Part shown: one piece after another, positions 10,449-22,486 of the stretch
How positions within the stretch are numbered: the first letter of the stretch is position 1
Layout: each line of letters starts with the position of its first letter
Assembly: GCA_000708835.1 (NCBI GenBank)
Contig: DF237260.1
Span: 42,260-106,259, forward strand
DNA: 64,000 nt
Origin: Klebsormidium nitens
Taxonomy: Eukaryota; Streptophyta; Klebsormidiophyceae; Klebsormidiales; Klebsormidiaceae
Reading direction: 5' to 3'
Position numbers and translations under genes: made by a program
The notes under the pieces: generated by a model
Seen by the model: the letters and a program-made list of their open reading frames with translations, nothing else
Databases searched by the model: none
What the model was told of the DNA's origin: nothing

Positions 10449-13400
10449 CTAAACCCCGATGAAGTCGCGCAGCGCGGGCAGCACCTGCGTCGCCGCGACG
10501 ACGTACTTCTCGTCCTCGTTGGAAGGCCACTGCAACAGATAAAAGTAGCTCAGAATCACGTCATTCTCCTGGGGAGTTACGTCATTCTCCTCGCAGAAGT
10601 GGCCGTTACGCAAAACTGATGTACTTCTGGAGCGGTGATTGCGCAAAGTCGACCTTCCTGCTTTACTGAACCTTCGAGAAAAGACCGTCACTATGAGGTT
10701 CTATCTCAACGGTAACCCGAATCACATAACCCAAAATCACGTACCTCGAAGAGAGCCGCAGAGCTGCTACGTGCGCGGTAGAAGTGAATCCAAGTACTTG
10801 AGCGTCGCAACTGTTCGATACTATTCCTTTCTCGAAACATTGTTTTGAGGCTCGAAGTTAGACCCGAAGTTGTCACCCAAATGCTAGCCCAACTCCAAAA
10901 CCTAAGCTGCGAAAAAACTCCACGAATTAACCAATAGCTCTCGGGAGATGTCACCGACCAGAAAAATGGCGTGCCCACCTGCACGGGGATCGGCGCCCCG
11001 ACCACCACTTTGGCAATCTCGTTGATCTGCTGCTCGATGTCTCCCGGGGGGGGTGGCGCGCCCGGGTCTTTGACACCCACAAACTCCTCAAGAAAGTAGA
11101 CGTCCTGGAGGACCTGGTTCTTGTCCACCGCCGGGTGCTTTGGGGCTGCCGTCTGCAGCAAAACAACTCTTCCTTACATCTGTTTCAGGCTTCGTTTGTC
11201 GTAGAGGGAATGTTTTCAATTCGTATTATAGATTTGGATTTGCTGTAGTTGAGATGAGCCTATTGTCTTCGGACTCGGGAATCGAACATCGTTTCAGCTT
11301 CCTTTCGATACGTACTATAGTAATGGTACCCTGTAAAAGGCCTTGGAACGTCGTATATTTCTTTCATCCGAGTAATTTAAGAGGGGCTTATTCTATCCTC
11401 CTGTGCGTACGGCCTCAAGGAGTTTGACGTTGTCTGTTGGGCACCAGACGGATTCGCGAATATTCGGACGCGATGGTTGCCCGGGGAGAATACACCAATA
11501 TCCGGGACGATCGAGCAGTTCAAAGTAGAAAACGGTGGGAAGGCGGACGCAAAAAGCACGGAAGATCTGGGAGGAGCAGATCTTCTGCAGCTACGTTACT
11601 TTCAAGACAACCGGCGAGCTTGACTGATTCTAAGCTCACATTATTCAAGCTGCAACTGAAAAGGGCGTCTGGCTCCCTGACCGAATCGAGATGGGGCAGA
11701 AAAATGGACGGAAGCGGCAGACGCTAACACGACGAACAAGCGGCACGAAGGGAAACGTAACAAAAAAGAGAAGGTCGGACGGATCAAAGCGTCCGCTGAA
11801 GAATGCTTTGCTCTCCGGACGACCAAAAGGGGCAGATTGAACGGACGGATCCGACAGACGCGGACACAGCCGACGGAACCGGACATAGAAAGTAACTGCG
11901 GACGGAGCACAGAAGGTACCTTTGCTTCTTGGCCGCTCAGAACGGGCGTAGAAAAGACGGACCCGATAGCGCACATAAAACACACGGACCCGGACACAAA
12001 GAGTTTACCCGGATTTACCAAAACGATCACCTTGCTTTTTTTAACAGTCAAAAAGGGCAGATGAACGGACCGATCGCATACACGCGGACACAGAGGACGG
12101 AAGCGGACAAGAAGAGTATATTCGGACGTTCCGAAACGGTCACCTTGCTTTCCTGGAAGACCAATAATGGCTATTCGGCCGGACGAACCGAAAAAAAAGA
12201 ATTTCGGACGTACCAAAACGGTCACCTTGCTTTCCTGGACAGTTAGAACCGGCCTCTTGACGAGCGCCTCCTCTTCCTGCCGCTGCGGCTGCTTCGGCTG
12301 CGTCTCTTTCACCGCTTCCTTCTGCGGAGAATGGAACAAAACTTTCTGATTTCAGATTTCAGAATGCTGAAACCATGTGTCGAGTAATTTGATCATTGAA
12401 AACCTAACATTTAGGGTGCTTGGGCTGCGTCCCTTTCACCGCTTTCTTCTGCCAAGAAAGGGATGAACACTTTCAAACTTCAGAATGCTGAAGTGTCGAT
12501 GTGTATCAAAGAACGCAAATCTAAGATCAAATCGCGAAAGAATTCCCTATGAAACGAATCATTCTTGCGGGTCTCAGCTACTCTTCGTGTTTGTACCCTC
12601 TGTAGCTTCCACACTTCGCGCTCAGGTTTGGAGGCAAGCACTGCGGACAGGTTGCTTCCAGAAATTCTAAAATTAATGCTTCAGCACTATCTTTGTTGTT
12701 CTGCTTCATATGATATATGATGATCAGTTTGACTTGCTTGTAACTCACCACGGGCGAATAGGGGCGAATATACGCCCGGGTGACCTCCTCGTGGCCCGGC
12801 GTTTCGGCCAGGACCTTGGGCGGTTTGGCCTGAGGGGGCGTCGGTTCCGGTTCCGCCGTTCCGGGCCCGTCAACCGGTTCCTTGGGCGGACCGGTGTCTT
12901 CCGGGTGGAGAAGCCCCGGGCGCGGAAAGAGCTCGTTCCTGATCGCGCGAAGGACGCCGCGAATGGTGTCGAGAGTCTGCGCGTCAGCGCAAGGAAAAGG
13001 TGTAAATAAGGGGCCTTAAGAACTTTCTCGAGGTTCGAGTCATCAGATGCGTTTTCGAAAAGATAGGCGATCGGAGCAAGGTGAAAAAGGAACCCAGAGG
13101 GCTTACTTTCTCTTACCCAACTGGAACTATTTACTTTCTCTGCGTTCTTAGAGAACCCAATTCTGTGGCCCTCCGGTTGCTTGCAAGATCGATGGGCGCT
13201 TCTGTAGTTGCCTGTAAGAGAGTAGAGATAGTTACCCGCGGGTTTGATGAAAACTCGTCAGGACTTGACACCGTCCATTGCACGACGATCGTTAGCGTAT
13301 GCCCGCCCTCTTCTTCCTCGACTAACGCGGTTCGGCGGACTTGATTGGGAGCTTCAGGGGTAAGCATCTGGTACAGAAAAGGCCAAGAATTTAAAACTGC

Positions 13401-15086
13401 TAGTTTCCGTTCACTGGTTACTTTTGCAATGTGTTAGCTGCTTTGTTAGCAGTACTTTCCGTGGAACTTGGAAAGAAACCAGATTTGGAGCAGTTCATGG
13501 CCCAGCTGCTTGGGAAGAAAATTCTGGGACTGGTTTCTAGAATTGTTTTGCCTCTTTGATGAATGTCATCCAGCCTGATTTTGGAGACAAAGTCCAGAGA
13601 AGAAGCCGCAGATTGATTGACTTGAACCAAACAGCAATCCATCAATTGCGGGATGCTGATGCTAAGTTCGGAGGGTATAAGAAAGAGCGCTTTCTGGGCG
13701 ACAGAAAACAGCAGTGATAGATCAATTCAAAGACTAGATATCGAGGCTTGACAAGACGGGGAAAGAGAAAGGTGAAGAGGTGGCACAGTACTAAAATTAA
13801 AGGAAATGGAATGAAAGATCTCAGAAGCAACAACACGCATGTGTTTTCTCAAATACATCCGTGAACAGTTCTTTAGCGGAAGTGCAAGGGACAACGGACC
13901 GAAGAGAAAAAATCCGTAAAGATTCAGTCTCCTCATGGGATTTTAACCAAGTCTTTTTAGAAACAAAAGGTTCATGGAAGAGCTTGCAGAAGCTTGATCC
14001 AGATCTCAAGATGAAAACCAGAGGGTTTAGTGAAGATAGATTGTTGCTGACCATACCCCCAGGATTCGATCCTTCTATCTTTGTCGAATGAACTCAAACC
14101 CACAACTTCGTTCTTACCCTCTTTAAAATCCTTCCGATTAATACTACTGCTGTGATATGCGAAACATTGCCTTCCAACCACGGTCAAACCAGTAGTATTT
14201 GCACACTCTTGCCTTTGATTACGAACGTGGGCGATTACTTCTGCTCTTGAGAGCATCGACTTCCTCTCTGGCCTTGCCTTTAGAAGCTCCCCGTTTCAAA
14301 AGACCGATATTATAAATTAAACTCCCACCGAATAGAGTGTCATAAGGTGAGTTTTCGTCCAAGAAAGCCGCACTCACCTGCTTCCACTCGTAGGCCTTCC
14401 ACAGAAAGTACCCAAAGACCACGAGCGTCGCGGCCGGCACGAGGCAGAATCCGGCCGCCACCGTAGAGAAGAACACCTGAACGGAACCGGAAGACTTGTT
14501 TCTATTCAACTCAAAAAGAAGAGCTCCGAAGGGAGGTCCTGTGTGCATTGTAAGGGAAACTTCGTTCCAAACAGCTCCGAATAGGGCGTGGAGGAGATAT
14601 TGGCAGCATTATACTCTTTGAGCACGTCCTGCTGACGGCTTGCTGAGGTACCTCTGACATCATTCAGTATCTTATCTCACTGCGTGCAGATAAGATACCT
14701 GAGCAACAAACATGCGCGCAAAGATTACGAACTTCGGAGGCTGAGACAAAACAGAAGAGATTGAAACCAGCAAAATGGACAAAAATAGAAAGATATGAAA
14801 CCAGCAAACTGAACAAAAACAGCCCTACAAGAGCTGTCTCTGCGGAAAGCCACTGCATGAGGAAAGACGCAACGCAGAAGCACATTCGCTGGGTTCAACC
14901 TTCGCGCCTGTTTTGAGAGACATCATGACACCTTTCTTGACCTCTTAGACGCCTGCCACGTGTCTTGGTACGCACCAAAGGGACCCACAACGGGCTGGTG
15001 ACCGCCGCCGTCAGGACGGTGACCCCTTTCACCGTCCACACAAGCGGCCTCCCCACGAGGGTCTCCAAGAGACTCATCGCGACCAT
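10449..15086 (-). CDS. Unrecognised membrane protein, multi-exon
   Basis: I do not recognise the family. Exons supported by splice sites, all phase 0: 15086-14976 (MVAMSLLETLVGRPLVWTVK..., a first hydrophobic segment), 14476-14378 (VFFSTVAAGFCLVPAATLVV..., a second membrane span ending in LWKAYEWKQ), 12976-12749 (TLDTIRGVLRAIRNELFPRP, then Pro/Glu-rich to YIRPYSPV), 12321-12226 (KEAVKETQPKQPQRQEEEAL...), 11152-10979 (TAAPKHPAVDKNQVLQDVYF...INEIAKVVVGAPIPVQ), 10529-10449 (WPSNEDEKYVVAATQVLPAL RDFIGV). A further exon at about 13367-13222 (MLTPEAPNQVRRTALVEEEE...) also fits phase 0 but has lower GC and is doubtful. The layout is two N-terminal hydrophobic segments followed by a soluble, Pro/charged-rich C-terminal part, consistent with an organelle or endomembrane protein. 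Exon 12321-12226 is flanked on both sides by tandem copies of its own edges. That all the exons belong to one gene is inference. Confidence 0.5.
11640..12260. repeat. Degenerate tandem repeat, about 82-115 bp period, covering an exon 3' edge
   Basis: A motif like ggtcaccttgctttcctgg recurs on the + strand at about 12220 (the donor of exon 12321-12226), 12138, 12025, 11915 and 11800. Between the motifs come recurring blocks such as acggacccgatagcgcac and acgcggacacagaggacgg. Spacings are about 82, 113, 110 and 115 bp. The - strand stays open across the array for 232 codons, but the read-through is repetitive and hydrophobic and is more likely intron. Confidence 0.65.
12285..12490. repeat. Tandem duplication of an exon 5' edge (about 127 bp)
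   Basis: The block ggctgcgtctctttcaccgc at about 12297 (start of exon 12321-12226 with its acceptor) recurs as gggctgcgtccctttcaccg at about 12424. The adjoining intron motif ttcagaatgctgaa also recurs about 125 bp further on. The outer copy has lost the coding frame. Confidence 0.65.
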
Positions 15087-16416
15087 GCTTGCTCTCCGGG
15101 CTTGGCGCCCCTTTCCAAGTAAGCTGACGAGAAAACTGGTAGGCGCGTGTGGATGTTTGGTGCCTCGCAGAGAGAAAGTTCTTGGTCTTCAGCTATCCGC
15201 GCGCTGTTCGCTTGCCGAGCTAAAGCTGCGCGAAGAAGGGCATCGCACGCGCCATGAATGCGATGAGCGCTTTTCCCTGGGCCTGTCTTCCTCGGTTCTC
15301 TCTTGCGCCTTTCTTTCCTTACGTCCTATTCTTTTCGAGCAGCTTGGAAGCTCTTGAGTCCTGAAGGTGGAGGTCCTTGAACAAAAGGCTCGAAAACTTC
15401 TTGCCGAGTTGCGGACGTGTCGGTTGCGTGAGCAACACGATCCGCTTCCTTGAGGCCAGTTGGGCGACTCGACTTTTAACTAAACTGACGATATTTAATA
15501 TTCTGGGTTGCCATAACCAAGTATCTGCCACCTAGCTATACTACAGTACGTACCCTATTTCCGCTGGAGCTCATGAGACGAAGTGTCCGACCAGGCTCCG
15601 TGTCCCAGTTTGCAAGCGAGAGCTACAGTAAGGACATGCAGATTCGGATAGCGCGTCGACGAGCCAGGCTGGCGCATGGCCACGTGCATGCGGGGCGCGC
15701 AAGAACCGACAGACGGGCAAGATGTGTGAGCATGTATGAAAGGTCAGCAGTCCGCATTCCTTCGACGTGAGCGGCGCGCCCAGATGCACGCGCGCTACAA
15801 ATGCGAACTTTCCATCTCATAAAGGTCCAGCACATCTTAGCGCTGGAACCTTTTACACATGTCAGCGCTTACGTGCGCTCTCGGTTTGCATGAAATGCGC
15901 ACTAGCTCGACAACTTATACTGTAAGCTACTAGGGTAATGCATGATCCCATGCATGCAAGCAGAGCCGCAATGATTAGCTGCTGAGAATAACAACATCAG
16001 TCGTTCTATGGGTTGGGTCCAGCATTAACACTTCACTGCAGAGCCTGGTGCTCTCAGTCGGCGAGGCGAGCGGGCGCAGGCCGCGCGCATTCACTCCGAA
16101 GGAAATGCGCCTGCGCCGGCTTGCCGCCAACAACGTCTACGGACTACTTGTGCACACATGCAATGGATCGGTTCATGACGTAGACGCGCTTTTCTTTGGT
16201 TAGCTCGAGCAGCTCTTGAAAAGCCAGTAGGTGCTCTGCCAATGATTTCACGTGCATTTAGCGCATTGTAATGGGCACAAGTCTTGCCAGCTTCGAATTG
16301 GCCAGCCTTTCCATATGAGTGATCTCAAAGCTCGAACCATCAACAAGCGGATACAGATTCCCATCAATGTGAACGCCTCTTGATCGCATACTGGGCCGGT
16401 TCGACAAGAAACCCGA
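15087..16416. other. Intergenic region, no gene seen
   Basis: This lies between the 5' end of the membrane-protein gene and the 3' end of SDA1, both on the minus strand. It should hold the promoter of the former and the 3' UTR of the latter. Open frames are short and without family resemblance. Confidence 0.5.
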
Positions 16417-19400
16417 CTAGCTGCCCCACGCCTTCTTGCCCCGCTGCAGCTTCTTCTTGAAACCCTTCGAATCTTTCCGCCGATTGACACGGCTCTTGAG
16501 CTTGGCCCGCTGCGCCGCGAGCGGAGCGCGCTTCATTTTCGCCTTCTGCTTCTCCTTGTTGCTCGCGCCACCCGACTTCTTCTTGCCGCGCGCCTTGGAC
16601 GACCCGAACCGGCCGCGGTCCTCGCGCCCGGCTTGGATGGACGCCATACGTTGCTCCTGGAGGAGTAATCAAGCGCGTAAACGGCAGGAGTAAACAGCGC
16701 CTTCAAATCAGACCTTTAGATTCATCGTTGGTAAAAGATACACAGAAGACGGAGAAGCGCGGGCGAAAGAAGGAGACAGACCGAGAAGCGACGACTCCGC
16801 ACACGAGGAGCTCGAACGCGGTCAACTTTGGGTCCGAGGTGCTGTTTACGCAACAAACTCACGTCTACGTCAGCAGCTCAGTACCAGCCTAACCGTACAC
16901 GTCTTGCCCGGCACTCTCTGATAGCGGATAGGCAATAAATCGAAGCGAAAAAGACACAGAAAGACCCACTTTGCTCCACCTTGTCAAAATTCGTACCAAA
17001 CAAGAACATCTCACCTTCTCCCGCTTCTTCCGTATCGTTGCGTCCAAGTCCCCTGGGTCCACGCGCCGCTCGCTCAGGTCCCCGCGGGCCTTGGTCGGTG
17101 CGGCGTCGCCCTCTTTCCCCTTCACTTTCCGCACGCCGTGCTTCGCCATCGCCGCCTCCAGGGCCTTCTTCGCCTGCAGCCGCCGGATCCGCCGGAAGTC
17201 CTCGTCCGACAAAATCCCGTCCGCGCTGACGTCAGCGATGACGTCATCCTCCGCCACCGTTACTGCCGACAGCTCCGCCGCCTTGCGCTTCAAGCTGCGC
17301 AGGCTCGCCGAGGCGTTGACCGCCGGCGTCCCGTCGTTCGCCGGTTCGCTAGGACCCGCCACGTCGGGTCCGCTTTTCGCGATGACGTCAGCAAGCTCGT
17401 CATTGTCGTCGGACGACCCTGCCTCGTCGTCCGAGCCGGCGTCCGCTCCCTCGCCGCCGGATTCCGCGGCCTCGTCACCGGAACCCGCCTCCTCGGCGTC
17501 GGAGTCCGCCCCCTCGTCGTCCGAGTCCATATCCTCAAAGCCCTCGCTTTCCTCCCCGCTCTCGTTCTCTCTCCCTTCCACAAACTCCGCATTCAGACTC
17601 CCATTCGCGTCTCTCTCGTGCACTCTCTGCTTCTTTCTAGAGGGATCCCCCTCAGCCTCTTTTCCGATCTCCTCCTCTCCCTCCGCGAAAGTCTTCCTCT
17701 TTCTAGAGACCCGTTCTTCCGCGTCGCTATCTTCTTCGTCGCTTCCCTCTTCGTCGCTCGATTCCGTGTCCGGTTCCGCCAGGAGCTCCGCTCCCGGAAC
17801 GCTGGACGGAACCTCCTTTTCTCCATACGCTTTGGGCTTGGCCTCGAGATCGGCACCGCGCCCGCGGTCCTTCTTTTCAAGCAGGGACGGCGCGAGCTGT
17901 GGAAGGAATCGAACCATGTCAATCGATGAAACCGATAATGGCACCCGAATTCAGCGCGAAGCAGTAGGGGATGCTTTCCTCAAGTGATGAGTCGTTCGAC
18001 AGGGTGATTCAGTTTGTGAAAATGCTCGTCTTGAGCGAGAAGACCAGTTTCGGCGCCTAAGGTCCTGGCATCTGCTTTCAACCTCCTCTTACCAAGGGCT
18101 GAGGCCAAGATGACGATACCCAAAAGCAGCCCCTAGGTACGACTTGCAGATTGGCCTCCATATAGGAAGCCCTACCTCCCGGAACAGCGAGATGAGCGAG
18201 CGCGCAGCGGTCGCGACGGCCTTCTCGCGCGACTTCTTGTAGAGCGCGAGGTCTTGCAGCAGGTCCGCGGTCATGAGCAGCGGCATGCGCGCGCACAGCT
18301 CGCGCACCGTCTTCAGGCCGACGGCCATCACCTCGGGGCGCGCGCGGTCGTGCACGAACTGGTTCACCAGCTGCCGCAGAACGGGCTCAACCGCGTCGGG
18401 AGGAACCTGTAACCAGGAAAAAGGGGCGGGGGAGTGAAGATTGGTCTGAATTAGCGTGGTAGTGCACGGATCGGTTCACCAGCTCAACTGGCGCAGCACC
18501 GGCTCCACCGCGTCGGGGGGGACCTGAGACACCAGAAAGAAGGGGGGGAGAGTGAAAAACTTGATCATGCAGGATGCGCGCCGGTCGTGAATGGAATCAC
18601 GGGCGCAGCACCGAATAGACCCCATCGGGGGGGGACCTGGAACCAGAAGAAAAAGCGGAGGGAGATGATGATTTTGCATCTGATGTGCGTGCGGTCTTGC
18701 ACGACTGAATTACCAGGTGCTGTAGAACCGGCTGCACCACAACTGGGGGACCTGCCAGAGCTGTACCAGACTTTACTTTTGGTAACCGCAGTCGAAGCTG
18801 CTGCACGTATCAAAGTGCGTTGCATGATGGAGTTTTCCGGATCAAAAGTGCCGACATGGGATCCCTTATAGAAGGGAATAGCGGTTAAAACAGAACTTAA
18901 TACCTTCAAGAAAGGGGTTCGCAATCCGATCAAATTATGTAGCTTCAAAGCGATGCTTGCCGTGAAGGTTAGGAATTAGGCCTCACCTGGTCGTGGCAGG
19001 CCTGCACGAGCGCGGCGAGGAGGTGGGTGACGTCACGCTGATGCGGCTGCACGTAGCGCTGGAGGTACGGGTAGAAGTTGAGCAGCAGCAGGCGGTGCAC
19101 GCCGATGACGCGCGAGATGACGTTCATCATCATCAGCTTCACCTGCGCGGAAGCACGGGGATGACGTCAGCTTGAGAAACACCTGGATGACGTCAAGGAC
19201 GAGCCGCAGAATGCACAAGTGAGCACCTTTACAAGGTGCATTGCGTTCCGACCGTCCGGGGTCGTTATTTTTCGCCTTCTGCTGCTTTCTCGAACACCTA
19301 AGACAGGAAGACAGAAGACGAAAATGAAGAAGAGAGAAGGCAAAACCGAATGACAGGACCACAAGCGATCAGCGGTTCTCGGGAGTGACAGGAAGGCACA

Positions 19401-22400
19401 AATTGGGAGGCAGACCGTAGGTATCTGAGAAAGCTCACAGCGCATCTCATCACAGCGAGGAGTGTGAAGACCGAGGGATCGAAGAAGCACAATTGAACCT
19501 TAGACGGAGAGATGAAAGAAGCACAAACAAATCGTAAGACAGAGAGATCAAAGGAGCAGAAATGAAGGGGTCATAGCGCACCTCGAACCGCTCGCTGCAC
19601 GCGCGCAGCCGCGCAAACAGCCGCTCCACAAAGCCCTGCGGGTCATTCAGCAGCTGCAGCGCCGCAAAGCTGACGGCGCCCCCGCCCTCCTTCGACCGCT
19701 GCTGCTTCTTCAAGCTCTGCATCACTCGCTTCAATTTCGCCTGCTTCTTCTTCTTGCTGCTTCCCGTCCCCTTTTTGTAAGCTTTGTAAATATCTTCCTT
19801 GTTTGGCTGCACAGCGGGGGTTGCCCCTGGGGCTTCGTCGTCGCTGGACTCGGATTCGGAGCCGTCGTCGGTGCGCTCGTCGGTGCCGAGGAAGAACTTG
19901 AGGGCGGCGATCATGATCCTGAGAAGGGGTACGTTGATACTTTGAGACTTCGGAACAGGCTATAGCTGTCAACACGTAGAGGGGGGAAAGAAAAGATTCA
20001 GATGGTCGTAAAGTGCAACAACTGGTTCGAATTTCGAGCCGTCGTTGGTGCGCTCATTGATGCCGAGAAAAGACTTGCGGGCCGCTCTTAAAAAGCCTGA
20101 TGACAGAAGTGACAGAAGTGACAGAAGACGCCTTGCAAATGATAATTGAGTCAGGTCGAACGGGCTCGAAAGAAACGATGAGTGACAACCACTCTGCTAT
20201 GACGACCCGAAAAGACTTGCTCGAAACAAAGTCAAGCATTTGAAACCTCCTCTGCAGCGGTCTTTTCGACAAGACTTCAATCTAGGTGTAGAAGCTTTAG
20301 ATATAGTAAGCTAACCAGCCTGGGACGGATGGGGTTAATCTGGGGTTTGGGGTAGTGCGGGTACCGAGCGGGTGATTGTGAGGGTTGGATTTTCAATGTC
20401 AGGGTAGAAACTTACTATACCTAGAGCTTACTGTACCTGAATGAAGGCGTCCTTTCAAGCCTACCCGATCAAGAAAGGAGGACGTGGTAGTGACAGCTGA
20501 AAGAGTCGAAGTACCAACAAGATCTCTGTTGACGATGACGAACTCACATTCGAGCCCTCCCCCAAGCGTCTGGCCACCTCCACCTAGTCTAGATACAGCC
20601 CAACAAGAAACAATAATGTGAAGATGTACCACACTGCAACTCAGTATCAGAATCCTAAGGCCCAGAGCAAGGGTAACAAAAGCAAGTATTCCTAACAATC
20701 AAAACTTCGAATATCTTCAGACCACTCACCTCGACTTGCTGTGCTGGCAGGCGCTCGCGATCACGTTTACCGAGCGCGCGTCCGTCCACACTTGACGCTT
20801 GTGCAGCTCGATCAGCACCGCGAGCGACTTCTTTGCGGCGGTCTCGTTCTCGTCGTTGACCATGCTGTAGAGGAAGTTTTGCAGCGAGCGGTTCATGCGC
20901 TCGTCGCGGTGCTTCCGGTTGAGCGCGCTGATGTCGTGCACGATGTGCGAGAAGAGCAGCTGGCGGAGCGACTTGTCGGGGCAGCGGAAGAGGCGGAAGA
21001 AGAGCGGGAACAGCGTCGCGGGGCCGACCACCTGCGACGGGTCGGGAAAGGCATGAAGTGAGGTGCTGACGGAGTCATCAGATTAATAACCGCCAATCCG
21101 TAGTCGGCATCTTATGGTTGAGACTAGGACAGTATCTGAATATCTTCAAGCCCCCAACTGTCAGTTTGTGGACGGAAACGGTTCAATATACTTGAGATCG
21201 ACTTATCTTGCTTGAGGAAGAAGGAAAATCATCAAAGGGACCGAAGGTGTTGCAAAAGAAATGGTGGAGAGATTCTTGGGAGGTGGATAGAAGGTCGTGG
21301 CAGGAATTGGCGTACAGTCACTGGCAATAAGGGGAGGGACAAGCTTGTTCATGTTTCAGGCTGGCCTAAGACGCGCCAACTCAGACGACTCCTTGGAATG
21401 TACGTAACCAATATATTTCTGGAAATTGCAATACACTCTAAGTCCTCCACTCCCCGCAATGCGTCTCTCCTTCGACCTTGGAATCAATAAATAGCTGTTG
21501 CAACAGAAGAAGCAAAACGCAAGAAACACCAAGTCCAATGCTGGGGTGTATGACGCAAAGGTGCACGACCATGATTGGACCTCCCCGCCAAACCTAGTGC
21601 ACAGGGATCCCCTCACCTGCTTGTTCCTGAGAAGAATTAGCGCTTGCGCAAGGGTCTTGCGCAAGCCATGATCCAGAATCATGCTGTGCTGGTCTAGCAG
21701 GTCCATGATCTCTTGGGGAAAAGTAGCCAAGTCCTTGGGGTAACAGATGGCCACCTGACAAGAGGGCACGGAGCATCAGCACCCTTGAGATATAAAGTTT
21801 GATTTGCCCCAATTCTTGTCTGGCTTAAATGACGGACTCAATAAAACTGACCATGACTTAGCTTGTGATGGTGGTGGTGCGGAAAAGTGATTGCTTGGCT
21901 GCTTTAGCCGCCAGCCATGAACCACTTTCTTCCAGTGATCTTGGAAGAAAGTACTCTCTGTACGCAAGAGATTTTTCTAATTGTTTGGTCAAAACAAAGA
22001 TTCAAACACGGCGGCATCCTCCAGACCAATGTGGGCGCTGGTGGACGTGTGGGCAATGAGAACAGAGGCTTGAAGAACTGCTCTCATTCAGAGATTCCGT
22101 CATACCTAGTTCTTTCAAGGACCCTGTGCAAAGAAAATTGAGCGATACGATGGTGGTGGTCAAAGTACAGGCTTTTCTCTCATGCACGGACTGAACCCCT
22201 AACAATCACAACACTCTGCTCACAACGGGATTGCACCACTTTCCGTAATCAACTATAACACAAATTGTACACGTGTCCTTCACAACCACCTCACCTGGGA
22301 CAAAAACATGACCAAATCGGCGAAGTCCTTGGACTCTCCCATAGGACGCAGGGAAAAGATGCCAAGCTGCGCTTTGTAGTGCCGGTACTGCATGAGAAAC

Positions 22401-22486
22401 TCGTCTTTGTAGCCCTCGGGGTCCCGCTTGATCTGCCCCTGCAACAGGAGCAGGTCGCCCGCGCTCGTGTTGCCCGCCATTGCCAT
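16417..22486 (-). CDS. SDA1: SDA1 homologue, 60S ribosomal subunit assembly/export factor
   Basis: A nucleolar/nuclear protein needed for late 60S pre-ribosome maturation and export (family knowledge). Eight exons, all in phase: 22486-22295, 21754-21617, 21031-20730, 19918-19582, 19142-18987, 18406-18176, 17896-17015, 16656-16417; 825 residues. Exon 1 has GQIKRDPEGYKDEFLMQYRH and DFADLVMFLSQ. Exon 2 has CYPKDLATFPQEIMDLL and ALILLRNKQ. Exons 3-4 have SLRQLLFSHIVHDI, NENETAAKKSLAVLIELHKR and IMIAALKFFLGTDE, all hallmark SDA1 blocks. Exon 7 codes LAPSLLEKKDRGRG, then long Asp/Glu/Ser-acidic tracts typical of nucleolar proteins. Exon 8 gives EQRMASIQAGREDRGRFGSS and a Lys/Arg-rich tail (KRAPLAAQRAKLKSRVNRRK). 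The ATG at 22486 is chosen as first in frame, with MAGN at 22480 as alternative. It shares a short divergent promoter with HisRS. Confidence 0.92.
18346..18770. repeat. Four tandem copies of the SDA1 exon 6 edge, period 113-117 bp
   Basis: The functional edge (ggttcaccagctgccgcaga ... cgcgtcgggaggaacctg, 18361-18409) recurs in the adjoining intron. Copies at about 18473-18526, 18598-18639 and 18690-18754 have the ends of their acctg motifs spaced 117, 113 and 115 bp. Divergence rises with distance. All copies keep cctg, which is cagg on the coding strand, so each retains a possible acceptor AG. Confidence 0.8.
20031..20100. repeat. Decayed copy of the SDA1 exon 4 5' edge, 177 bp away
   Basis: gccgtcgttggtgcgctcat at 20038 matches gccgtcgtcggtgcgctcgt at 19861 inside exon 4. 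The match continues through tgccgaga...gaaaagacttg versus tgccgagga...agaacttg. The copy lies in the intron upstream of exon 4 and has lost the frame. A weaker third piece (cgaaaagacttgc) is at about 20207. Confidence 0.65.

Noticed and set aside
13861-14091. 76-codon + strand open frame
   Set aside because: It lies in an intron of the minus-strand membrane-protein gene and has no recognisable motif.
17138-17929. 263-codon open frame on the + strand
   Set aside because: It is the antisense shadow of SDA1 exon 7, whose acidic, GC-rich codons leave all frames open. The protein shows no family pattern.
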